DNA of 40,638 nt from an uncultured Prevotella sp. GTDB taxonomy: Bacteria; Bacteroidota; Bacteroidia; Bacteroidales; Bacteroidaceae. The stretch lies in contig CAMBOI010000028.1 of NCBI GenBank assembly GCA_945869265.1, positions 1 to 40,638 on the forward strand, in the 5' to 3' direction. Below, piece by piece: positions 7,339 through 13,734 of the stretch. The notes beneath the pieces were generated by a model that worked only from the letters and a program-made list of their open reading frames with translations, had not been told where the DNA came from and made no database searches. Position 1 is the stretch's first letter. The number at the start of each line of letters is the position of its first letter. The translations under genes and the position numbers were made by a program.

Positions 7339-9603
7339 TCATTTTACTTTTATCCTTAGATTTCCGTCAATATTGGCTGATTTGGCGGATATTCCTACTG
7401 TTCCTTTCTTCATGCCACTACGCACCACGACAAGGGCGCGTCCCTTGTATGTGGTAACGTGGTTGGAAGTCTTGGGCTCCAAGTCCTTGAAGTTGGAAGA
7501 GGCAGCGGCAAGCAGCGTGCCTGAGCCTGAGACTGCAATGTCCACGGGGATAGCGGCATTAGGACACACATTGCCGTTCTTGTCAATTATCTCCAGGATG
7601 ACATAGAGAAGGTCTGATGCGCCTACCTTGAGATTGTCGCTTTCAGGGGTCAGACGGATGGCGTAAGGTTCGCCGGCAGTGATGAGTTTTGTCGTGGCAT
7701 ATTCCCGTCCGTCTGCATCGTATGCTGCGGCACGCAGTTCGCCTGGTTCGTATGGCACTGGGACAGTGAGGATGTATTTGTTGCCGACTGACGGTTTGCC
7801 GCTTGACAGCAACTTGCCGTTGAGATATAGTTTCACCATTGGCGCCTTGCTGTATATCTCCACTTCAAGGTCTTTTCCCTCCATGCCTGGCCAGTTCCAT
7901 GATTCCCATGTAGGCCATACCGACCACATCGTCTCGGAAATCTTTCCGCCCCGTTTGTGGAAGTCGGGGTGTTCCTTCACTGCCAAGTATATATATCCGG
8001 TGTCGCCTTCCTTAATGTTATACAACATGTCACGATAGTGCGAGATAGGCTTTCGCCAGCCTGTTATATCTACATCCCCACAGTAGGCACCATGGAACGG
8101 GAAGTGTGGACGCAAATAATGCTCGCCTGCCGTTTCGTCCTCGTAGTAGAATTGTCCGATGCCCGACTCGCCCAGGTAGTCGAGTCCTGTCCATACGATG
8201 TCGCCGATGATGTAAGGCCGCTCCGTGGTATGCTTCCAGTTGGCAAAGGCATCGCGTGGATAACTTTCCGTCTGCCACATCACACGCTCAGGGCAGCGCT
8301 CATGGTCGCTCTCTGCCTTGTGCATCATGTAGTTGTAGCCCACGATGTCGAGCACCTCGGCATGGGGGTCAAATATTTCCCAGTCGCTGTCCCAGGCACA
8401 GAGAGCTTCGGTGACAGGGCGGGTCTTGTCATACTTGAGAATGGTGCTCTTAAGATTCTTGGCTGTCTGGACCACACGCAGTTCCTTGCGCTCGATCACT
8501 TCATTGCCGATACTCCAGCACACTATGCTCGGATGGTTGCGGTCGCGCAACACCATGGCGGCAATATCCTCCCGATAGCAAGAGTCGATCAGCAGGTGGT
8601 AGTCGTAGGGAGTCTTCTGAGTGTACCAACCGTCGAAAGCCTCGTCGATGACCATCATGCCAAGGCTGTCGCAGGCAGCATAGAAGGCTGCCGACTGGGG
8701 ATTGTGTGAGGTGCGGAGGAGGTTGAATCCCGCCTCTTTCATCAGTCTTACCTTGCGTATCTCAGCAGCATCAAACGACATGGCACCTATCACGCCGTTG
8801 TCATGATGTACGCAAGCACCATTGATAATAGTGGGTATGCCATTTAGCACAAACCCATTCTTGGCATCGTAGGAGAAGGTGCGGAATCCGTGCTTTACGT
8901 TCAGTTCTCCCACCTTGATGTCATAGAGCACAGGATGCTCGGGGCTCCAGAGTCTTACATCTTTCATGAGGCGTGTTTCAAGTGGTTTGCCGTCATATTC
9001 GATGCTCAGTCTTGCGGAATCGGCACGCGTGCCGTTGGCTGATATATTATAGAGTTGTTGGGTTGATACGAACAGCTTCTTTGGGTCATCAATGGCGTTC
9101 GTCTTGTAGGTTTCGAGCCACACATGGCGGTATATGCCCGAACCGCTATACCATCGGCAACTTGGCTGCCCCACATTATCGACCCGCACCTCAACTTCGT
9201 TCTGTCCATCCTTGACCAGCTTCGTTATGTCGATGTGGAATGGTGTATAGCCGTAGCCATGTCTGCCTGCCAACTGTCCGTTGATATATACCTCACAATT
9301 TTGATAGACACCATCAAAATGAAGTTTCAAAGCATCGCCCTGTTTCAATATGGGTGCGGTGAACGTCTTTTTGTAGCAACCATATCCCGCGGGATAATAT
9401 CCCCCATCATTGCCTGTCGGAGCATCAGCTTTCGGAGCATGGTGGATGTCCCAGTCGTGAGGCAGGTTAACTTGCTGCCAGTTCCCCTTGTTTTCCGAGA
9501 ATTGCCAGCCTAAATCAAAGTTTTGCCTTATGCTTTGTGTATGAACGAAAAGAGGAGACAATGCAGTCAATACTCCTGTGAGAATAAATTTAAGTTGTTT
9601 CAT
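7339..9603 (-). CDS. Secreted glycoside hydrolase family 2 enzyme
   Basis: A 754-residue GH2 protein. The ATG at 9603 (MKQLKFILTGVLTALSPLF) gives a clear signal peptide; the frame is open upstream to 9714 only because an SDR remnant lies there. A sugar-binding domain (WYSGSGIYRHVWLE near its end) is followed by a short Ig-like domain, a TIM barrel with acid/base Glu368 in WSIGNEV and probable nucleophile Glu446 in WQTESYP, and C-terminal DUF4982-type and Ig-like domains. GH2 includes beta-galactosidases, beta-mannosidases and beta-glucuronidases; the domain order resembles Bacteroidetes beta-galactosidases. The segment between RHVWLE and LWSPEHP is about 50 residues, shorter than usual, so an in-frame loss is possible. 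First gene of a five-gene run. Confidence 0.9.
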   Translation of the reverse strand: MKQLKFILTGVLTALSPLFVHTQSIRQNFDLGWQFSENKGNWQQVNLPHDWDIHHAPKADAPTGNDGGYYPAGYGCYKKTFTAPILKQGDALKLHFDGVYQNCEVYINGQLAGRHGYGYTPFHIDITKLVKDGQNEVEVRVDNVGQPSCRWYSGSGIYRHVWLETYKTNAIDDPKKLFVSTQQLYNISANGTRADSARLSIEYDGKPLETRLMKDVRLWSPEHPVLYDIKVGELNVKHGFRTFSYDAKNGFVLNGIPTIINGACVHHDNGVIGAMSFDAAEIRKVRLMKEAGFNLLRTSHNPQSAAFYAACDSLGMMVIDEAFDGWYTQKTPYDYHLLIDSCYREDIAAMVLRDRNHPSIVCWSIGNEVIERKELRVVQTAKNLKSTILKYDKTRPVTEALCAWDSDWEIFDPHAEVLDIVGYNYMMHKAESDHERCPERVMWQTESYPRDAFANWKHTTERPYIIGDIVWTGLDYLGESGIGQFYYEDETAGEHYLRPHFPFHGAYCGDVDITGWRKPISHYRDMLYNIKEGDTGYIYLAVKEHPDFHKRGGKISETMWSVWPTWESWNWPGMEGKDLEVEIYSKAPMVKLYLNGKLLSSGKPSVGNKYILTVPVPYEPGELRAAAYDADGREYATTKLITAGEPYAIRLTPESDNLKVGASDLLYVILEIIDKNGNVCPNAAIPVDIAVSGSGTLLAAASSNFKDLEPKTSNHVTTYKGRALVVVRSGMKKGTVGISAKSANIDGNLRIKVK

Positions 9604-9639
9604 AAATGTTGTTATTTTTATATTTATACTAAGTGTTCT

Positions 9640-9705
9640 AATTATTATCCACAAGAACCTCGGTGTAATCTGCCGGAAGAAGACAGACATGCGGCATATC
9701 CACCT
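9640..9705 (-). pseudogene. C-terminal remnant of a second SDR gene
   Basis: Reading the minus strand, RWICRMSVFFRQITPRFLWI aligns with NWFYRLLVFFWQMTPRFIWI at the end of the intact SDR (5301-6032). At DNA level CGGTGTAATCTGCCGGAAG resembles CGGTGTCATCTGCCAGAAG. About 22 codons remain, the stop is gone, and the frame runs into the GH2 gene. It implies that a paralogous SDR once preceded GH2. Confidence 0.75.
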
Positions 9706-9933
9706 GTCTCGCACCTCATATAATCAACGATTTGCGGTTGGCTCGTGCATTCCATTCATATAACAGTCTTATCGCATCTATTTCCATTTTGCATTTAGGT
9801 ATTGATTTTCGGCGACAAAGATACATATAATTATCAAAAAAAGTGTAATTTTCGTCCTTAAAAATGTTTAATACCGCATTTTACGTCCTTAAAAATGTAT
9901 CCTTTCGTTTCCCGTCATAAAAGCTTTTTACAA
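9706..9933. other. Intergenic stretch upstream of the GH2 operon
   Basis: No gene is visible. On the minus strand a -7-like TATCTTTG lies at 9823-9816, about 210 bases ahead of the GH2 start, with no clear -33 partner; it may be the promoter of the lost SDR copy now serving the operon. The phrase CGTCCTTAAAAATGT occurs twice, at about 9853 and 9884, a short direct repeat of unknown role. Confidence 0.5.
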
Positions 9934-10227
9934 TTATGTCCAAAAATCATCTTTGCCCGTTGCAGTCATCTCACCACCGCACTTTGGGCAAGTGTGGAGA
10001 TTCCATCTGCGGATGTTCATACTGCTGCACTGAGGACACAACCGCCCAGCCTCACTGTTGAACGAAGGAGCGACCTCGCCGATTATTCCCCCGACCACAA
10101 TGTTCTGTATCGTATGACAGTCGCAGCACTCTATTGCGATTATCTGCTGCTGAAACAGTCCACGGCCTTCATACAGTTCAACCTCATAGCCGCACAGCTG
10201 GCATCGTAGAGTCTTCTTTCTTGACAT
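9934..10227 (-). CDS. Small protein with two zinc ribbons
   Basis: A 97-residue cytoplasmic protein. Four cysteine pairs are visible: CQLC near residue 9, CDC near 35, CPQC near 64 and CPKC near 80, suggesting two zinc-ribbon knuckles, one at each end. No enzyme motif is seen. Such proteins may bind nucleic acid or act as redox- or metal-responsive adaptors, but nothing here decides. It starts 20 bases after the YgbA-like gene and closes a four-gene set. Confidence 0.75.
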   Translation of the reverse strand: MSRKKTLRCQLCGYEVELYEGRGLFQQQIIAIECCDCHTIQNIVVGGIIGEVAPSFNSEAGRLCPQCSSMNIRRWNLHTCPKCGGEMTATGKDDFWT

Positions 10228-10247
10228 ATTCTGTTATAAGTTTCTAT

Positions 10248-10577
10248 TCAAGTGCCCAATTGGCGTTGGTTATCCAATCCCGTTCTAGTATTGAGCAAAT
10301 GTCGGATGGCTGCAAGTGGATGATAGAGTATCATCCTTGGCCCTGACCATCGCATGACCTTCCTGATTCTTTCCTTCATCTCAGGCCGATAGCAATGGAT
10401 GGGACATTTCTTGCAAGTGGGTTTTTCTTCGCCGTAACGGCAGCGGTCAAGTCGGCTGTGGGCATAATCCAACAGTTCCTGACAACTTGGACATAGCTCG
10501 GTATGTCCTTCATGCTTTCGACAATACAGACGTATCATCTGCTCTACCACTGTCTTTTCTTTTATTTTCTTATTCAC
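10248..10577 (-). CDS. YgbA-like protein (nitrous oxide-stimulated promoter family)
   Basis: A 109-residue cysteine-rich protein. The order MIRLYCRKHEG, LCPSCQELLDYAHSRLDRC, TCKKCPIHCYRPEMKERIRKVMRWSGPRM is characteristic of the family named after E. coli YgbA, which is induced by nitrosative stress. The cysteine clusters suggest a metal or Fe-S site; the biochemical role is not settled as far as I know. It follows the rhodanese gene by only two bases, so the two are surely co-transcribed. Confidence 0.85.
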   Translation of the reverse strand: MNKKIKEKTVVEQMIRLYCRKHEGHTELCPSCQELLDYAHSRLDRCRYGEEKPTCKKCPIHCYRPEMKERIRKVMRWSGPRMILYHPLAAIRHLLNTRTGLDNQRQLGT

Positions 10578-10579
10578 TT

Positions 10580-10966
10580 TTATCTTACGGTTTCCTTGCC
10601 GGCATTTATCCAGCCAGTAATACCATTGTTGAGTTCTATCACTTTGTATCCGTTTTCAACAAGTATTCCCGCTGCCTTCTTGCTTCGTCTGCCGCTACGG
10701 CAATAAACTGCAATGGTCTTGTCCTTGGGCAGAAGGGATGTGGCTCGTGCCTCGAAGTCGTCTTTCGTTACGTCGATGTTGACGGCATTGGCGATGTGTC
10801 CACTTGAATACTCGTCAATCGTACGCACGTCAAGCCTTACTACAGACGTATCTGATATTACTTGTTCAAAAGCCTCGGTATCAATGCTTTCAAACTTCTG
10901 TTGCTGTGCAGTGCATCCCAGAAGGTTGCACAATACGGCAGAGATAATCATAAATAACTTTTTCAT
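10580..10966 (-). CDS. Rhodanese-like lipoprotein
   Basis: A 128-residue single-domain rhodanese. The signal peptide ends in lipobox LLGC (Cys18), so the protein is anchored on the outer side of the inner membrane or in the outer membrane. VVRLDVRTIDEYSSGHIANAV and the active loop YCRSGRRS with Cys89 are intact, so sulfur transfer via a persulfide is possible. The acceptor is unknown. It sits between the YqiA-like esterase (11 bases upstream) and YgbA (two bases downstream), suggesting a sulfur or stress role. Confidence 0.88.
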   Translation of the reverse strand: MKKLFMIISAVLCNLLGCTAQQQKFESIDTEAFEQVISDTSVVRLDVRTIDEYSSGHIANAVNIDVTKDDFEARATSLLPKDKTIAVYCRSGRRSKKAAGILVENGYKVIELNNGITGWINAGKETVR

Positions 10967-10977
10967 CTTGTTTATTT

Positions 10978-11616
10978 CTATATATTATTTGAGGTATCAA
11001 TCATGGCGAGAGCCAGTTGATTTATTCTTCTCCCTGCAAGCATCTTCTTTGCCAACGGTACATACCATGTCTTTACCTCCTGCTCTGTGGGTGTGTGTCC
11101 ACCGGGGAAATGGAAACTCTTCTCGTAGTGCTGCAAGAACAATGGTTCAAAATGAGCCAGGGTGTCTTTCTCGCCGAATAGTCCCCACACACGATTCTTG
11201 CAAGTAAGATTGCAGCCGTCAAACTGTGTGGTTTCAAGTTCCTCAAACTCACGGACAAGTGACTCGTCAATGACAATTCTCTGGTTGCCATCTATTCGTG
11301 GTGCCTTGTACTCATGTTCGCCAATGCGCTCCTTTAGAAAGTCCGTCATCTTGAAATGAGGATTGCCGAGTAGGGCAGGGATGCCCACAACGGGAGATAG
11401 AATCTGCGCGAGGAAAGCCCCGCAACTATTGCCGATGAGCAGGTCGGGCTTTTCCTTATCGATGAGCATTCGGATGTATGTCAATGCCTCTTTGGGGTGA
11501 AGAGGCAAGTCGGGGGTCAGCACAATGGCTTCCTCATGGAAAGCCTCCTTCAATGCCGTTGCCATAGGACAGCTGCCTGTGGCAAAGAATCCATGTAGGA
11601 ACAATATCTTGTTCAT
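10978..11616 (-). CDS. YqiA/YcfP-like alpha/beta hydrolase
   Basis: A 212-residue cytoplasmic esterase-like protein. The oxyanion segment FLHGFFATG, nucleophile Ser64 in GNSCGA, Asp151 in GEKDTLAH and His174 in PGGHTPT form a complete triad. The short length and GNS-GA elbow resemble the UPF0227/YqiA family, which hydrolyses short acyl esters in vitro; the natural substrate is not known. First gene of a set of four with gaps of 11, 2 and 20 bases. Its ATG overlaps the TGA of a 13-codon frame (11654-11613), so translation may be coupled. Confidence 0.83.
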   Translation of the reverse strand: MNKILFLHGFFATGSCPMATALKEAFHEEAIVLTPDLPLHPKEALTYIRMLIDKEKPDLLIGNSCGAFLAQILSPVVGIPALLGNPHFKMTDFLKERIGEHEYKAPRIDGNQRIVIDESLVREFEELETTQFDGCNLTCKNRVWGLFGEKDTLAHFEPLFLQHYEKSFHFPGGHTPTEQEVKTWYVPLAKKMLAGRRINQLALAMIDTSNNI

Positions 11617-11654
11617 ATCTTACCTGAGTTGAGAGGCAGGCCTACCTCTTTCAT
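11613..11654 (-). CDS. 13-codon frame overlapping the YqiA-like start (leader peptide or gene remnant)
   Basis: ATG at 11654 encodes MKEVGLPLNSGKI and stops at TGA 11615-11613, which overlaps the next ATG as ATGA. It contains a small hairpin (AGAGG with CCTCT around AGGCCT). It may be an upstream peptide giving translational coupling, or the last codons of a deleted gene, since the frame stays open upstream (KVLAT before the Met). Confidence 0.3.
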   Translation of the reverse strand: MKEVGLPLNSGKI

Positions 11655-11676
11655 TGTTGCCAATACTTTTTCTTTT

Positions 11677-12585
11677 TTACAATTTCATTATGTCATCTTC
11701 TGACAGCCCTGTGGCCTTTATGATGTCGGCAATGCTTAAGCCCATAGCCTTCAGGTTCTTGGCTGTTAACAAAATGCCTTCTGCACGGCCTTCTGCACGG
11801 CCTTCTGCACGGCCTTCTGCACGGCCTTCTGCACGGCCTTCTGCAAGACCTTCCATTCTGGCGGTGTAAAACATGTCGTTTTGCACCATGATGTCGTCCA
11901 TGTGGGCGTCGTATGCCTGGCGCTCCTTGTCGTTCATTGTCATATACAGAAGTTTCTGGCGGGCTTCCCTTAGTCCTGGTGTTGAGGTGTCGTCCTTGAT
12001 GCGGTTGTTCTTCAGATAGTCGAGCCATTCCTCTATCGGGGTGGTGGCCACGCTGTTGAACTCGTTCACTCGGATGATGTAGTATTCGGGGAATATGTCT
12101 TCGGGTACACGCATGCGGAGTTCGTTGGCTTCCTTGGTGTTTATCTCAAGACGGTCGTTGGTGTGCACACCTGTAAAGACGGTTTTGCCATGATAGAGAT
12201 AGTCGCTGCCCTTGCCAAGGTCGAAGTAGAGGATGTTGATAGAATAAACCTTCTTCACCTGGTCGTACATCTCGCCTATCTCGATATGTTCGGTGATGGC
12301 TTTCGACACTCCGTAGAGCATTCGCTGGAGGAAATAAAACTGTCGCGTGAGCTGCACCTCGACGATTATTATTTCTCCCTTGTCATTCTTGGCCTTGATA
12401 TCGACACGGTTATACTTGTCGCTGGCACTCTCCTGATTGCCCTCGCTCTCAAGCAGTTCCTCTATCTTCACAACCTCGCCTGTAAGAACCGTTATCAGTC
12501 CTTCCAATACGGCGAAGTTGGCCTTGTCGCGCAACATTCGCTTCACTGCCCAGTCAAAACGTATGTACTTGTTGTTCACTTCCAT
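11677..12585 (-). CDS. Rpn-type PD-(D/E)XK nuclease/transposase-like protein with AEGR repeat
   Basis: A 302-residue protein of the Rpn/PD-(D/E)XK transposase-like family. Asp62 in YNRVDIKA and Glu76-x-Gln78 in IIIVEVQLTRQ form the nuclease core. The homolog RpnA of E. coli cuts DNA and promotes RecA-independent recombination. After a helical middle (ARQKLLYMTMNDKERQAYDA), residues about 245-270 are a run of Ala-Glu-Gly-Arg tetrapeptides coded by a 12-bp tandem repeat, then a C-terminal helical cap (GLSIADIIKATGLSEDDI). The ATG at 12585 is supported by the promoter at 12610-12640. Such genes usually occur in many copies per Bacteroidales genome. Confidence 0.9.
   Translation of the reverse strand: MEVNNKYIRFDWAVKRMLRDKANFAVLEGLITVLTGEVVKIEELLESEGNQESASDKYNRVDIKAKNDKGEIIIVEVQLTRQFYFLQRMLYGVSKAITEHIEIGEMYDQVKKVYSINILYFDLGKGSDYLYHGKTVFTGVHTNDRLEINTKEANELRMRVPEDIFPEYYIIRVNEFNSVATTPIEEWLDYLKNNRIKDDTSTPGLREARQKLLYMTMNDKERQAYDAHMDDIMVQNDMFYTARMEGLAEGRAEGRAEGRAEGRAEGRAEGILLTAKNLKAMGLSIADIIKATGLSEDDIMKL
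11776..11847. repeat. 12-bp in-frame tandem repeat in the rpn gene
   Basis: Five exact copies of GCCTTCTGCACG (11776-11835) and a sixth with one change (11836-11847). Read on the minus strand each copy gives one AEGR unit. The length is a multiple of three, so gain or loss of copies changes protein length without a frameshift. Confidence 0.95.
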
Positions 12586-12609
12586 CGGCGTGTGTTTATT
12601 ACTATGCTG

Positions 12610-12640
12610 CAAAAGTACAAAGATTTTTTGAAACGGCAAA
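12610..12640 (-). promoter_or_regulatory. Promoter of the rpn gene
   Basis: On the minus strand TTTG (12640-12637), 19 bp, then TACTTTTG (12617-12610), which fits TAnnTTTG. The ATG is 24 bases further on. Confidence 0.75.
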
Positions 12641-12691
12641 ATAATTTTGGGATTTTTTTGCCAAAAGTTTATATTGCAATTAAAGAGGATT

Positions 12692-13399
12692 TTATATGTG
12701 TTCTGCAACTTCCCTTAATCGTTCGAGAGCTGTTTGGATAATGCTTCTCGGGGCGGCTATGTTGAGACGCATGAAACCCTCGCCACCCTTGCCGAACATC
12801 TCTCCGTCGTTGAGGGCAAGATGAGCCTGCTTTACAAAGAGGTCAACGAGTTGCTGGTGGTTGAGACCAAGGGCGCGACAGTCGAGCCATACGAGGAAGG
12901 AGGCCTGTGGGCGCCATGGCTTTATCTGTGGAATATTATTGCGGCAGTAGTCAATGACATAGTTGATGTTGCCCTCGATGTATTGCAACATTTCCTTGCG
13001 CCACTCTTCGCCTTCGGGCGTGAAAGCCGCAAGGGTGGCAATGGGTGAAAAGATATGAGGCTCATTGAGTTCGTTGGCCTCAAGCCATGTGTAGAAACGG
13101 CGTCGCATGGAGTCGTTGGGCACAATGGCATAGGAACTGACAATGCCGGCGATGTTGAATGTCTTGGATGGTGCACCAAAGGTGATGCTGCATTGTGCTG
13201 CCTCTTCACTGACAGAGGCAAAGGGCGTGTGGCGGTTGCCGAATAGAGCCATGTCGCAGTGTATCTCATCAGACACAACTATTATGCCACGCTCATGGCA
13301 GAAATGCGCCAAGCGACGCAATGTGTCGGCATCCCAACATATGATGGTACTTACTGGATGCTGATAAGGTGTATTAATTGCAAGAGTCTGTTTTTTCAT
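12692..13399 (-). pseudogene. PatB/MalY-type aminotransferase lacking its N-terminal part, probably a gene fusion
   Basis: The frame gives 235 residues, whereas PatB/MalY C-S lyases have about 390. From ICWDADTLRRLAHFC onward it matches the PLP domain: SDEIHCDM, the PLP lysine in FGAPSKTFNIAG, and the C-terminal domain (SFLVWLDCRALGL, FMRLNIAAPR). The first 165-175 residues, including part of the cofactor pocket, are missing. The first 16-19 codons (MKKQTLAINTPYQHP) do not belong to this family; they resemble the start of a Cys/Met-metabolism PLP enzyme, which is my inference. A good promoter stands 28 bases upstream, so the piece may still be expressed. A normal enzyme is unlikely. Confidence 0.78.
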
Positions 13400-13426
13400 T
13401 GTTGTCTGATTTTAATAAATTGTGTG

Positions 13427-13458
13427 CAAAGATACACCTTTTATTATTTATAAACAAA
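13427..13458 (-). promoter_or_regulatory. Promoter ahead of the truncated patB-like gene
   Basis: On the minus strand TTTG (13458-13455), 20 bp, TATCTTTG (13434-13427): a consensus Bacteroidetes promoter. It probably belonged to the gene that donated the first codons. Confidence 0.82.
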
Positions 13459-13529
13459 TATTTTGGGCATTTTTATGCAAGATATACCACAAATAGGCAA
13501 TGCCTACGTGCCGTAGCAGTTTAATAATC

Positions 13530-13649
13530 CTGCCAATCCCGTGCCTTAGGCTACGAAATGAGTGTCCGTCCTTCCTTCGCTTTCTATAATACAAAAGAAG
13601 AAATTGACCGTCTCGTCTAGCTGTAAGAAAGATAATAGGACGTGTATAA
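13530..13649 (+). pseudogene. C-terminal remnant of a cysteine desulfurase (sufS-like)
   Basis: The plus strand reads RALGYEMSVRPSFAFYNTKEE then IDRLV and a TAG at 13618. After allowing for one lost base it continues AVRKIIGRV and a TAA at 13647-13649. This is the conserved end of SufS-type cysteine desulfurases (VRPSLAFYNTKEEID). Roughly 35 codons remain; upstream the match fades. A terminator hairpin follows directly and probably belonged to this gene. Confidence 0.78.
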
Positions 13650-13667
13650 ATTTGTTGTGATGATAAG

Positions 13668-13704
13668 AAAAATCCCTGTTTTGTTTGTCAAGACGGGGAT
13701 TTTT
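13668..13704. terminator. Rho-independent terminator hairpin, 16-bp stem, bidirectional
   Basis: Arms 13668-13683 and 13689-13704 pair along 16 positions (two as G-U) around a five-base loop, with A-tract and T-tract ends, so it could work in both directions. It follows the sufS remnant. The loop contains the TTTG used as the -33 box of the next gene. Confidence 0.85.
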
Positions 13705-13714
13705 ATTATCTTTG
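13684..13714 (+). promoter_or_regulatory. Promoter of the dicarboxylate symporter gene
   Basis: TTTG at 13684-13687, 19 bp, TATCTTTG at 13707-13714; ATG at 13735, 20 bases on. The in-frame ATG at 13642 is upstream of this promoter and is rejected. Confidence 0.85.
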
Positions 13715-13734
13715 CACGAAAAAAGAAATTTGTT

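Noticed and set aside
7957..8709. A 250-codon frame antisense to GH2
   Set aside because: It is a shadow of the GH2 coding sequence with no family resemblance or promoter.
13497..13515. Short inverted repeat AGGCAATGCCT as a regulatory site
   Set aside because: Four base pairs only, with no link to a promoter box.
13642..13734. Earlier start for the symporter, adding 31 residues
   Set aside because: These codons lie in the sufS remnant, the terminator hairpin and the promoter at 13684-13714.
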